Positions 1 to 6,022 of a stretch of DNA of 7,511 bases are shown piece after piece. Numbering within the stretch: the stretch's first letter is position 1; the number at the start of each line of letters is the position of its first letter. The notes below the pieces were generated by a model. The model was not told the origin of the DNA. It worked only from the letters and a program-made list of their open reading frames with translations, and made no database searches. Made by a program: the position numbers and the translations under genes. The DNA comes from JBEVMS01 sp040508515 (lineage in GTDB: Bacteria; Pseudomonadota; Gammaproteobacteria; Xanthomonadales; Rhodanobacteraceae). Where the stretch lies: the NCBI GenBank assembly GCA_040508515.1, contig JBEVMS010000125.1, positions 1 through 7,511 of the forward strand, in the 5' to 3' direction.

Positions 1-410
1 ATCACCACGAAGTTGATGATGGTGAGGATCGCGAACACCACCAGGCCGACCGCGAAATTGCCGCCGATGACAAACTCGCCGAACGCCTCGATCACCTTGC
101 CGGCGGCGCCAGGGCCGTCATGGCCATGCAGCAGCACCACGCGCGTGGAGGCGATGTTCAGCGCCAGGCGCAGCAAGGTGGCCATCAACACTACGGTGGG
201 AAACGCGGCAAATTCCAGCGGCCGCATCACGTAGACCACCGCCAGAAGAATGACCAGCGACATCGCGATGTTGAAGCTGAACAACACGTCCAGCACGAAC
301 GGCGGCAGCGGCAACATCATCATCGCCAGCATCGCCAGCATGATCACCGGCGCACCCAAGCCGCGCTGGCTCATCTGCTTGATAGTTTTAAGCGCGCTTG
401 CAGCGGCCAT
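1..410 (-). CDS. flhA: FlhA, flagellar type III export gate protein (N-terminal part, cut by window edge)
   Basis: FlhA is the inner-membrane export-gate protein whose ring couples the proton gradient to secretion and whose cytosolic domain docks chaperone-substrate complexes. Only the first 136 codons are present; the reading frame stays open to base 1. The ATG is at 408-410. The visible part matches the membrane half of the family: hydrophobic segments at about residues 20-40, 43-61 and 119-136, then the highly conserved stretch RPLEFAAFPTVVLMATLLRL (63-82), NIASTRVVLL (85-94) and AGKVIEAFGEFVIGGN (103-118). The cytoplasmic substrate-binding domain would lie beyond the window. The gene starts 15 bases after the flhB stop, with an AGGG ribosome-binding sequence about 8 bases before the ATG, so it is probably co-transcribed with flhB. 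Identification is very secure. Confidence 0.97.
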   Translation of the reverse strand, partial: MAAASALKTIKQMSQRGLGAPVIMLAMLAMMMLPLPPFVLDVLFSFNIAMSLVILLAVVYVMRPLEFAAFPTVVLMATLLRLALNIASTRVVLLHGHDGPGAAGKVIEAFGEFVIGGNFAVGLVVFAILTIINFVV

Positions 411-425
411 GCGGGTGCCCTGGGT

Positions 426-1571
426 TTATGTTTGCGGTTCGCGGTAACGCCCCTGCAGGTCGGGATCAACCTCGGGACGCGGCGCCGGCGGTACGGGATC
501 GCCGCGTTCGGTCGCCTGCTTCAACTGGTAGACATAGGCCAGGATCTGCGCCACCGCGACATACAGCGCGGCGGGAATTTCCCGGCCCAACTCGGTGGTG
601 GCATACAAGGCTCGTGCCAGCGGCGGCGCTTCGACCAACGGAATGCGATGGGCGCCGGCAACCAGGCGAATCTGCTGGGCCAGTTCGTCGACGCCGCGGG
701 CGATCACCTTGGGCGCGCGCATACGCCCGTCGTCGTATTTCAGCGCCACCGCGAAGTGGGTGGGATTGACCACGACCACGTCGGCGTTGGGCAAGTCCTG
801 CATCATGCGTCGGCGCGAAAGCTGCTGCTGCATCTGGCGGATGCGCCCCTTCAATTCCGGGCTACCGTCCGAATCCTTGTGCTCGTCACGCACTTCCTGC
901 TTGGTCATGCGCTGCTGGCGGGCGTGATTGAAACGCTGCCAGATCGCATCGATGCCGCCGATCAACCCCAACGCCACGCCAAACACCAATCCGGCGCGAC
1001 CGAGCAGGCCCAGCGCCTGAAAAATGCCGCTGCCTACCGCGCCGCTGCCCGTGGCCATCAGCGCGCCCTCCCACAGATGCAGCAGCAGCGCCAACGCGCC
1101 GCCGATGAAGAGCAGCTTCAGCAGCGACTTGCCAAGTTCCACCAAACCGGTGATGGCAAAGATGCGCCCGATGCCCTTGATCGGATCGAGCCGGCTGAAA
1201 TCCGGCTGCAGCGATTGGGTACTGAAGTTGTAGCCGCCGACCAGGATCGGTGCGCCCAGCGCGGCCAGCAAGGTAGCGACGAACACCGGCTGCAGGATGG
1301 AAGCCAGCAGATGCGCCGCCATGCCCAGCGAACGCAGTGGCAACACATCGCTGAACAACGCTTCGCGCCGGTAGTCCAGGCCCAGTCTATAAATTTGTCG
1401 CAGGCGCTCGTAAATCATCCCGCCGTTGGCCAGCAGCGCGCTGATACCAGCCAGCACCACCATCGCGCCAGACAGATCGCGCGAACGCGCTATCTGTCCT
1501 TTGTCGCGCGCATCCTGCAGGCGTTTTTCGGAGGCCTGTTCGGTGCGATCCTCATTCTCCTGCTCGGCCAT
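426..1571 (-). CDS. flhB: FlhB, export gate protein and substrate-specificity switch
   Basis: 381 residues, the usual family length. FlhB is an inner-membrane part of the export gate whose cytoplasmic domain cleaves itself and, with FliK, switches export from rod/hook to filament proteins. The charged N-terminus (EDRTEQASEKRLQDARDKGQ, residues 7-26) is typical. Four hydrophobic stretches follow at about 35-51, 84-111, 141-168 and 183-211, then the conserved linker MTKQEVRDEHKDSDGSPELK (222-241). The autocleavage motif NPTH is intact at 269-272, with cleavage expected between N269 and P270. A proline-rich tail of about 25 residues (357-381) extends past the folded domain. The ATG is 9 bases after the fliR stop, and a GAGG that overlaps that stop codon serves as ribosome-binding site, implying coupled translation. 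FliK, its partner in the switch, is encoded upstream. Confidence 0.98.
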   Translation of the reverse strand: MAEQENEDRTEQASEKRLQDARDKGQIARSRDLSGAMVVLAGISALLANGGMIYERLRQIYRLGLDYRREALFSDVLPLRSLGMAAHLLASILQPVFVATLLAALGAPILVGGYNFSTQSLQPDFSRLDPIKGIGRIFAITGLVELGKSLLKLLFIGGALALLLHLWEGALMATGSGAVGSGIFQALGLLGRAGLVFGVALGLIGGIDAIWQRFNHARQQRMTKQEVRDEHKDSDGSPELKGRIRQMQQQLSRRRMMQDLPNADVVVVNPTHFAVALKYDDGRMRAPKVIARGVDELAQQIRLVAGAHRIPLVEAPPLARALYATTELGREIPAALYVAVAQILAYVYQLKQATERGDPVPPAPRPEVDPDLQGRYREPQT

Positions 1572-1580
1572 CGCGCGGCC

Positions 1581-2351
1581 TCAGGCGCCGATCAGCTGGC
1601 GCGCCAGCGACCAGGCTTGCGCCTGCAGCACATTGAATGCGCTGGCCAAGCCACGCAGGCTCAGCCACAGCGCGATGAAGCCCATGCAAATGCTGATGGG
1701 AAAACCGACCGCGAACAGATTCATCGACGGCGCCGCACGACTGATCGCGGCAAAACCGATGTTGACCAGCAGCAGGGCGGTCATCGCCGGCAACGCCACG
1801 CGCACGGCGCCGGCAAACAGCTCGGTGCCGGCGGCGACAACCGCGAACAGGCCATTGCGGGTGATCCCGTCCAACCCTGGCGGCAGCGTGCGAAAGCTTT
1901 CGGCGAGCAAGGCGATCATATGCAAATGGCCGTCCATCGCCACGAACAGCAAGGTCACCAGCATCTGATAAAACTGCCCCAGCACCGGCACGCTGCCACC
2001 GGCGGTGGGGTTGATCAACTCGGCGAAGCCCAGACCCATGCTCTGGCCGATCAGGTTGCCGCCCAACGCGACCGCCTCGAACACCAGCCGCAAGACGAAA
2101 CCGATGCCGGCGCCGATCACCACCTGGGTCACCATCGTGACCACACCGGTAGCGCTGAGCAGGTCGATCTGCGTCGGCGCCAATGGCGCCAACACGATGG
2201 TCAACAGCACCACCATCGCCACCCGCACCTGCCGCGTGACGGTGGTGGCGCTGAATAAAGGTGCCATCAAAAACAAGCCGCCAATCCGACCTAGCGCCCA
2301 CAACAGGCTACCCAGCCAGCTCATCAAGCTGGACAACTCCAGCGTGCTCAC
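1581..2351 (-). CDS. fliR: FliR, export gate core membrane protein (GTG start)
   Basis: 256 residues, normal for FliR, which joins FliP and FliQ in the helical core of the export channel. The protein is almost wholly hydrophobic. Recognisable family features are PLFSATTVTRQVRVAM (31-46), the GFVLRLVFEAVALGGNLIGQ region (84-103), MGLGFAELINPTAGGSVPVL (105-124) and NLFAVGFPI near residues 211-219. The chosen start is a GTG (2349-2351) that overlaps the fliQ TGA by four bases (GTGA), with a GGGG sequence a few bases upstream; this is a typical coupled start. The next candidate is the ATG at residue 10, which would trim the N-terminus but still leave the first hydrophobic helix. The exact start is therefore less certain than the identity. 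Confidence 0.96.
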   Translation of the reverse strand: MSTLELSSLMSWLGSLLWALGRIGGLFLMAPLFSATTVTRQVRVAMVVLLTIVLAPLAPTQIDLLSATGVVTMVTQVVIGAGIGFVLRLVFEAVALGGNLIGQSMGLGFAELINPTAGGSVPVLGQFYQMLVTLLFVAMDGHLHMIALLAESFRTLPPGLDGITRNGLFAVVAAGTELFAGAVRVALPAMTALLLVNIGFAAISRAAPSMNLFAVGFPISICMGFIALWLSLRGLASAFNVLQAQAWSLARQLIGA

Positions 2352-2617
2352 TTGATCGCCCCGGGCAGGCCCTCAATGATTTGATGCGTGAACTGCACCA
2401 GCGTGCGCAAGATCCACGGCCCGACGATCAAGCCGACCAAGGCCATAGCAACCAGCTTGGGAATGAAGCTCAAGGTCATTTCGTTGATCTGCGTGGCGGC
2501 TTGGATCACGCCCACCAGCAAGCCCACCGCCAAAGCCGTCAGCAGCAAGGGCGCGGCTACCAGCATCGCCACGTAGAGCGCGTGCTGACCGATCTGTACG
2601 ACCGATTCGGGAGTCAT
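2348..2617 (-). CDS. fliQ: FliQ, small export gate membrane protein
   Basis: 89 residues, the standard length for FliQ, which packs as several copies around the FliP-FliR core. It has two hydrophobic helices (about 16-39 and 52-77) joined by the conserved QAATQINEMTLSFIPKL loop (39-55), which is diagnostic of the family. The frame stays open upstream to an ATG at 2734, but that extension is arginine- and cysteine-rich, overlaps the end of fliP and is unlike any FliQ. The ATG at 2615-2617 also has a GAGG eight bases before it. The stop overlaps the fliR GTG by four bases. A 67-base gap separates it from fliP, the widest space within the fliL-flhA run. Confidence 0.97.
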   Translation of the reverse strand: MTPESVVQIGQHALYVAMLVAAPLLLTALAVGLLVGVIQAATQINEMTLSFIPKLVAMALVGLIVGPWILRTLVQFTHQIIEGLPGAIK

Positions 2618-2684
2618 CCGCCGCGCCTCGACCGACTGACCGGCCGCACACCGACGCTTCGCTCTTGCTGGCCTTGATGCCGGC

Positions 2685-3485
2685 TCATGTGTAAAAGCTC
2701 CCGGCCAGCGTTCCGAGCAACAGCGACCAGCCATCGACCAGCACGAACAGCATGATCTTGAACGGCAGCGAGATCAGCGAAGGCGACACCATCGCCATGC
2801 CCATCGACATCAGCACGCTGGCTACGACCAGGTCGATGATCAAAAACGGAATGAACAGCAAGAAGCCCATCTGAAAGGCGGTCTTCAGCTCGCTGGTCAT
2901 GAAAGCCGGCATCGCCACCCGCAGCGGCACCGCGTCCTTGCTTGGGTAAGGCTGTTCTTTCGCCAGACGGGTGAACAACTGCAAGTCAGCGTCGCGGGTC
3001 TGATCCAGCATAAAGCGTTTGAACGGCGCCACCGCTGCCGGCAGCGCCTGCTCGGCGGCCAACTGGTGGTCCATGTACGGCTTGACCCCCTCGGTGTAGG
3101 CCCGGTCGATCACCGGCGACATCACGAACAGGGTCAGAAACAGCGCCAATCCCAACAGCACCTGGTTGGGCGGCGTGGACTGGGTGGCCAAAGCCTGACG
3201 CAGAAAACTGAGCACGATGATGATGCGGGTGAACGAGGTCATCATCAGCAAGATCGCCGGCAACATCGTCAGCGCCGTCATCAGCGCCAGCACTTGCAGC
3301 GACAAGCTCCAGTTCTGCGCGCCACCAGCGGCGTTCTGCATGGTCAGCACCGGAATGCCGGCAGGCGCGATGGGCGCGATCGGTGCAATCGGGCCCTGCG
3401 CCAGCGCCATGCCCACGGGCAGGAAAGCCAGCACCAGCAGCATCAGCGCCCGCCACACGTTACGATTGATCACTTGCGTTTCCAT
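2685..3485 (-). CDS. fliP: FliP, export gate core protein with cleavable signal peptide
   Basis: 266 residues. FliP forms the pentamer at the heart of the export gate. An N-terminal signal peptide is evident: basic start, hydrophobic run 13-25, likely cleavage after ALA at residues 27-29. The mature N-terminus carries a perfect triple I-A-P repeat (33-41). Family blocks follow: MMTSFTRIIIVLSFLRQALA (81-100), TPPNQVLLGLALFLTLFVMSP (104-124), a periplasmic segment, then FLIIDLVVASVLMSMGMAMV (214-233) and the C-terminal LPFKIMLFVLVDGW (240-253). The methionine cluster usually read GMMM is GMAM here (229-232). The ATG lies inside the end of fliO (16-base overlap) with no clear ribosome-binding site, suggesting coupling to FliO translation. 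A start at Met15 would shorten the basic region of the signal peptide, so Met1 is preferred. Confidence 0.97.
   Translation of the reverse strand: METQVINRNVWRALMLLVLAFLPVGMALAQGPIAPIAPIAPAGIPVLTMQNAAGGAQNWSLSLQVLALMTALTMLPAILLMMTSFTRIIIVLSFLRQALATQSTPPNQVLLGLALFLTLFVMSPVIDRAYTEGVKPYMDHQLAAEQALPAAVAPFKRFMLDQTRDADLQLFTRLAKEQPYPSKDAVPLRVAMPAFMTSELKTAFQMGFLLFIPFLIIDLVVASVLMSMGMAMVSPSLISLPFKIMLFVLVDGWSLLLGTLAGSFYT
3363..3389 (-). repeat. Nine-base tandem repeat inside fliP (three I-A-P units)
   Basis: Three consecutive nine-base units each encode Ile-Ala-Pro, just after the predicted signal-peptide cleavage site of FliP (residues 33-41). The units use different synonymous codons, so the DNA repeat is imperfect while the protein repeat is exact. 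It lies in the poorly conserved leader of mature FliP, before the first conserved helix, so copy number could vary between strains without harm. That last point is inference. Confidence 0.8.
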
Positions 3486-3847
3486 CGGCTGAGCAGATCG
3501 CCGAAATTCGGCACTGCCGGCGCTTCGGGCAGGGTCGGCGCGGGTGCCGCACCATCGAATACATGCAAAGTGCGCACGCCGCCGGCACCGACGCCGAGCA
3601 ACAGACGCATGCCGTCCGCCTCCACCAAAAGCACGCGCTCGCGTGCACCTACCGGCATGCTTTCCAGGCTGCGCAGTCGGCGCCCGCCGAGAAACTGACG
3701 CGCCTGCAGACGCCGGCTCATCCAGCCAGCAATGAGGATCAGCACCACAATCCCCACCAGGCTCAGCACCACCCGCAGCAACTCACCGCCGACATCGATG
3801 TCGGGCAGCGCCGCGCCGGCCGCCAGCATGGCCAACCCCAGGCTCAT
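3470..3847 (-). CDS. fliO: FliO, export gate assembly protein
   Basis: 125 residues. FliO is a bitopic membrane protein known to stabilise FliP and help its ring assemble; it is not part of the finished channel. The sequence shows one clear membrane helix (about 22-42), followed by the basic juxtamembrane segment SRRLQARQFLGGRRLRSLES (44-63), the most conserved part of the family. A small beta-rich cytoplasmic domain comes next (PVGARERVLLVEADGMRLLLGV, starting at 65), then a proline-rich stretch and a basic end (RWKRK). The ATG overlaps the fliN stop by four bases (ATGA) with no clear ribosome-binding sequence, pointing to translational coupling. The 3' end overlaps fliP by 16 bases. FliO is weakly conserved in general, so position between fliN and fliP is strong support. 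Confidence 0.94.
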   Translation of the reverse strand: MSLGLAMLAAGAALPDIDVGGELLRVVLSLVGIVVLILIAGWMSRRLQARQFLGGRRLRSLESMPVGARERVLLVEADGMRLLLGVGAGGVRTLHVFDGAAPAPTLPEAPAVPNFGDLLSRWKRK

Positions 3848-4206
3848 CGCAGTTTGCGCACGCGCTCGGCCGGGCTGATCACGTCTGTCAGGCGGATGCC
3901 GAACTTTTCGTTGATCACCACCACTTCGCCGTGCGCCACCAAGGTGCCGTTGACGAATACGTCCAGCGGCTCGCCGGCGGCGCGGTCCAGTTCAACCACC
4001 GACCCCTGATTGAGCTGCAACAGGTTGCGGATACTGATGCGGGTACGGCCCACTTCCATCGCCAGCGTCACCGGCACATCCAGAATCATGTCCAGACTGA
4101 CTTCGGAACCGTCGATCAGGGTTTCACTCAAGGTATCGAACTTGAGTTTGCCTGCGTCATTCTCGTCCGGGACGGAGGCGCCTAGGGTGTCGCTGGTCTG
4201 GCTCAT
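3844..4206 (-). CDS. fliN: FliN, flagellar C-ring switch protein
   Basis: 120 residues. FliN forms the base of the cytoplasmic C ring with FliM and docks the FliH-FliI export complex. The first 36 or so residues are a polar, acidic, variable leader. The SpoA (surface presentation of antigens) domain covers about 37-116: SLDMILDVPVTLAMEVGRTR (37-56), LLQLNQGSVVELDR (62-75), the PLDVFVNGTLVAHGEVVVIN segment (80-99) and the end ISPAERVRKL. The leader is short compared with some homologues, but the core is complete. The ATG overlaps the fliM stop by four bases (ATGA); an AGAGAG within the end of fliM lies about seven bases upstream and may act as ribosome-binding site. Confidence 0.97.
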   Translation of the reverse strand: MSQTSDTLGASVPDENDAGKLKFDTLSETLIDGSEVSLDMILDVPVTLAMEVGRTRISIRNLLQLNQGSVVELDRAAGEPLDVFVNGTLVAHGEVVVINEKFGIRLTDVISPAERVRKLR

Positions 4207-5216
4207 GGAGTGCTCTCTAGAGAAACGTCGTAACTGGTGCGCACATCGCGCCGTCCTGCCTGGCTCTGGAAGCGCACGGCATAGCGGCTATTGGCCTGGC
4301 CGTAGCGGGCGCGAAACACCGGCACATCCTCGGCAAATACCGTGGAAAGCTCAGGCAACTGCACCGGGATCACATCACCGACGCGCAGTTGCAGGAACTC
4401 GCCGATGCTCATCTCGGTTTCCAGCAGCATCGACGCCAGCGGCACTTCGGCATCCATCACTTCCTCGTGCAGTGAGGTGATCCAACGATCGTCGCGCTCC
4501 ACCCGATCACTTTGCACGCCCGCGTCGAGCAAGGTGCGGATCGGCTCGATCATCGAGTAAGGCAAGGTCAGGTGGATTTCGCCGCCGCCGCCGTCCAGTT
4601 CAACATGGAAGCGCGAGATCACCACCGTTTCGGTCGGGCTGACGATATTGGCGAACTGGGGGTTGATCTCGGAATTGAGAAATTCGAACTGCAGCGGCAT
4701 CACCGGCGCCCACGCCTCGACCATCGAAGCGAACAACTCCGCCAGGATGATCTGGATCACCCGGTTCTCGGTCGGGGTGAAGTCGCGCCCTTCGATGCGC
4801 GCGTGGTAACGCCCATCGCCACCGAAGAAGTTGTCGATCACGGTGAACACCAGGCGCGGTTCCATCACCGTCAACGCCGTGCCGCGCAACGGCTTGACCC
4901 GCATCAGGTTCAAGTTGCTCGGCACCGCGAGGCCATGCACGTACTCGTTGAACTTGAGCATGCGCACGCCCAGCACCGAAACCTCGCACGTCTTGCGCAG
5001 CACACCAAACAGCTTGCTGCGGAAGAAGCGCGCGAAACGGTCATTGACCATTTCCAGCGTGGGCAGCCGACCGCGCACGATGCGGTCCTGCTGGGTGAAA
5101 TCGTAGTCGAGGATCGAACCGGGCTCCGGCGGCACGTCGGTCTCGGTTTCGACCTTGCCGCCGTCGACACCATCGAGCAGCGCGTCGATCTCTTCCTGCG
5201 AAAGAATGTCGCTCAT
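4203..5216 (-). CDS. fliM: FliM, flagellar motor switch protein
   Basis: 337 residues, the normal family length. FliM links FliG above to FliN below in the C ring and binds phosphorylated CheY to change rotation. The N-terminal CheY-binding peptide is intact (ILSQEEIDALLDG, 4-16), followed by an acidic linker. The middle domain runs from about 48 to 230 and holds the GGDG motif (132-135), known in the family as part of the FliG-contact region. The C-terminal SpoA domain, which pairs with FliN, covers about 250-318 (VPLASMLLETEMSIGEFLQL at 258-277, GDVIPVQLP at 280-288). The gene starts 13 bases after the fliL stop with only a weak GAGAG ribosome-binding sequence. The intact CheY peptide implies that a chemotaxis input exists elsewhere in the genome. 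Confidence 0.98.
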   Translation of the reverse strand: MSDILSQEEIDALLDGVDGGKVETETDVPPEPGSILDYDFTQQDRIVRGRLPTLEMVNDRFARFFRSKLFGVLRKTCEVSVLGVRMLKFNEYVHGLAVPSNLNLMRVKPLRGTALTVMEPRLVFTVIDNFFGGDGRYHARIEGRDFTPTENRVIQIILAELFASMVEAWAPVMPLQFEFLNSEINPQFANIVSPTETVVISRFHVELDGGGGEIHLTLPYSMIEPIRTLLDAGVQSDRVERDDRWITSLHEEVMDAEVPLASMLLETEMSIGEFLQLRVGDVIPVQLPELSTVFAEDVPVFRARYGQANSRYAVRFQSQAGRRDVRTSYDVSLESTP

Positions 5217-5229
5217 CGCGCCGACTCTC

Positions 5230-5751
5230 TCACTGCATCACGAAGCTGGTGAAGTACAACGCGTCCACGCTGGATTTGCCGATCCGCTGCGCAACGATCT
5301 TGCGCACTGCGGCCAGCGCATCGGCCTGCAATTTCTGCTTGCCAGCGGTATCGCTGAGCTGGGCGAAGCTCTGCGCGCTGAACAGCATCACCAGCGCGTT
5401 GCGGATCACCGGATCGTTATCTTTGATCGCCTGGATCACCGCCGGGTCATGCGCCATCACGGTGACCCCGACCTGCAAATAGCGGGTGGCGTCGTCGTCC
5501 TGGAAATTCACAACGAACGCCGGCTCCAACTGCTGATACAAATCGACGACCTTGCTCGGTCCCGTCGTGCTGCCGGTCGGCGCGTTGGGTCCGACTTTGG
5601 ATTGCAGCGCATGCAGCGTGACCATCATGTAGCCGCACAAGCCGAGCAGGATCAATAAAATCAGGCCGAGCAAAATCACCGGCAGGCGGTTTGCGCCCTT
5701 CTTGGCGGGCACCGGCAGCGACTCGACGGGAATCTTCTCGGCGTTAGCCAT
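5230..5751 (-). CDS. fliL: FliL, stator-associated flagellar basal body protein
   Basis: 173 residues. FliL is a single-pass inner-membrane protein that surrounds the MotAB stator and supports torque or mechanosensing in several bacteria. It has a short cytoplasmic N-terminus, one membrane helix (about 23-44), a Gly/Thr/Pro-rich linker (53-66) and a periplasmic domain with the FliL hallmarks: LEPAFVVNF (75-83), RYLQVGVTVMAHDPAVIQAI (90-109), DPVIRNALVMLFSAQSF (113-129) and the C-terminal SSVDALYFTSFVMQ. The ATG has a good GAGG ribosome-binding sequence six bases upstream (5758-5761). fliL is the first gene of the tightly packed fliL-flhA run and lies just downstream of the best promoter candidate in the window. 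Confidence 0.96.
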   Translation of the reverse strand: MANAEKIPVESLPVPAKKGANRLPVILLGLILLILLGLCGYMMVTLHALQSKVGPNAPTGSTTGPSKVVDLYQQLEPAFVVNFQDDDATRYLQVGVTVMAHDPAVIQAIKDNDPVIRNALVMLFSAQSFAQLSDTAGKQKLQADALAAVRKIVAQRIGKSSVDALYFTSFVMQ

Positions 5752-5757
5752 CTACAA

Positions 5758-5761
5758 CCTC
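5758..5761 (-). promoter_or_regulatory. Ribosome-binding site of fliL
   Basis: GAGG on the coding strand, six bases before the ATG. It is among the clearest Shine-Dalgarno matches in the operon, as expected for a first gene that must start translation without help from an upstream cistron. Confidence 0.7.
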
Positions 5762-5779
5762 GACCTCTATGGACGGCGC

Positions 5780-5798
5780 CCCACTCCGGCGGAGCGGG
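5780..5798 (-). other. Predicted hairpin in the fliL 5' leader
   Basis: In the transcript this reads CCCG-CUCC-GCC-GGAG-UGGG, an eight-pair stem (one G-U) with a three-base loop. It would begin about nine bases after the transcription start expected from the sigma-54 promoter and end about 19 bases before the fliL ribosome-binding site. No U-tract follows, so it is not a normal terminator. A role in mRNA stability or translation is inference. Confidence 0.5.
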
Positions 5799-5817
5799 CT
5801 TGACCGTATGTGCGATT

Positions 5818-5833
5818 AGCAAGCGCCATGCCA
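5818..5833 (-). promoter_or_regulatory. Sigma-54 (RpoN) promoter for fliL-flhA
   Basis: The minus strand reads TGGCAT-GGCGC-TTGCT. It matches the -24/-12 consensus TGGCAC-N5-TTGC(A/T) at every position but one, with the required ten bases between the GG and GC pairs. Transcription would start near 5807, giving a leader of about 56 bases before fliL. Sigma-54 with the enhancer-binding protein FleQ is known to drive class II flagellar genes in Pseudomonas and Xanthomonas, so both sequence and position fit. Confidence 0.85.
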
Positions 5834-5890
5834 GCTCACGATGGCTGCTTCTGGCGGGCTTTGCGCGTCCCCACCCCATCCTTGCGCGGC

Positions 5891-5901
5891 GTTTTATTGA
5901 C
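5891..5901 (-). promoter_or_regulatory. Possible FleQ-like activator site
   Basis: The minus strand reads GTCAATAAAAC, matching the left half of the Pseudomonas FleQ consensus GTCaNTAAAtTGAC but losing the right half. It is centred about 89 bases upstream of the expected fliL start, within the usual range for sigma-54 enhancer sites. It is an unusually AT-rich patch in GC-rich DNA. The match is partial, so this is a candidate only. Confidence 0.35.
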
Positions 5902-5978
5902 ACGCGTCGGACTCAAGTCGCGGCACGGCGACTACGAGCAAACGCCACGGCGATGGAGGATTCCCCTTACTTTATAGA

Positions 5979-5996
5979 GCCGGCCCTTGTGCCGGC
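5979..5996. other. Inverted repeat downstream of fliK (GCCGGC-N6-GCCGGC)
   Basis: Two GCCGGC arms flank a six-base loop, 27 bases after the fliK stop. In the fliK transcript it could form a six-pair GC stem, but the following bases (UCUAUAAAG) are not a U-run. It might give weak termination or protect the fliK mRNA 3' end; neither is shown. Confidence 0.35.
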
Positions 5997-6022
5997 GTGT
6001 CGTGCGTCTTGAAGCGCTCGCG

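Larger units (their letters stand above)
5752..6022. other. fliK-fliL intergenic region (271 bases), regulatory
   Basis: This is the only large non-coding gap. No convincing gene lies in it: short open frames on either strand lack family resemblance and good start signals. It contains, in order of transcription, a GCCGGC inverted repeat, a smaller AGTCGC/GCGACT inverted repeat (5916-5933), a possible FleQ-like half-site, a sigma-54-type promoter and a hairpin in the predicted fliL leader. No U-rich terminator after fliK is visible, so read-through from fliK into fliL is plausible in addition to the internal promoter. Confidence 0.75.

Noticed and set aside
1921..1936. A GG-N10-GC sigma-54-like string inside fliR (TGGACG-N5-TTGCA, minus strand)
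   Set aside because: The -24 block is poor (TGGACG instead of TGGCAC) and it lies in the middle of a conserved coding region with no gene starting nearby, so chance is the simpler explanation.
120..2258. A 712-codon open frame on the plus strand
   Set aside because: It lies opposite flhA, flhB and fliR. Its translation is rich in His, Gln and Arg, as expected from the antisense of GC-rich genes, and shows no domain. The minus-strand genes are unmistakable.
1552..2301. A 249-codon minus-strand frame overlapping fliR
   Set aside because: It is an out-of-frame shadow of fliR with Arg/Gly/Ala-rich content; the fliR frame has clear family motifs.
2618..2734. An upstream extension of fliQ to an ATG at 2734
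   Set aside because: The added residues are Arg/Cys-rich, unlike any FliQ, and overlap fliP; the ATG at 2617 gives the standard length and has a ribosome-binding sequence.
4512..5252. A 246-codon open frame on the plus strand opposite fliM
   Set aside because: Same antisense composition effect (His/Arg/Val-rich, no family features), and fliM on the other strand is complete.
5979..5996. The GCCGGC inverted repeat as a true rho-independent terminator for fliK
   Set aside because: No U-tract follows on the minus strand; it is kept only as an unassigned inverted repeat.
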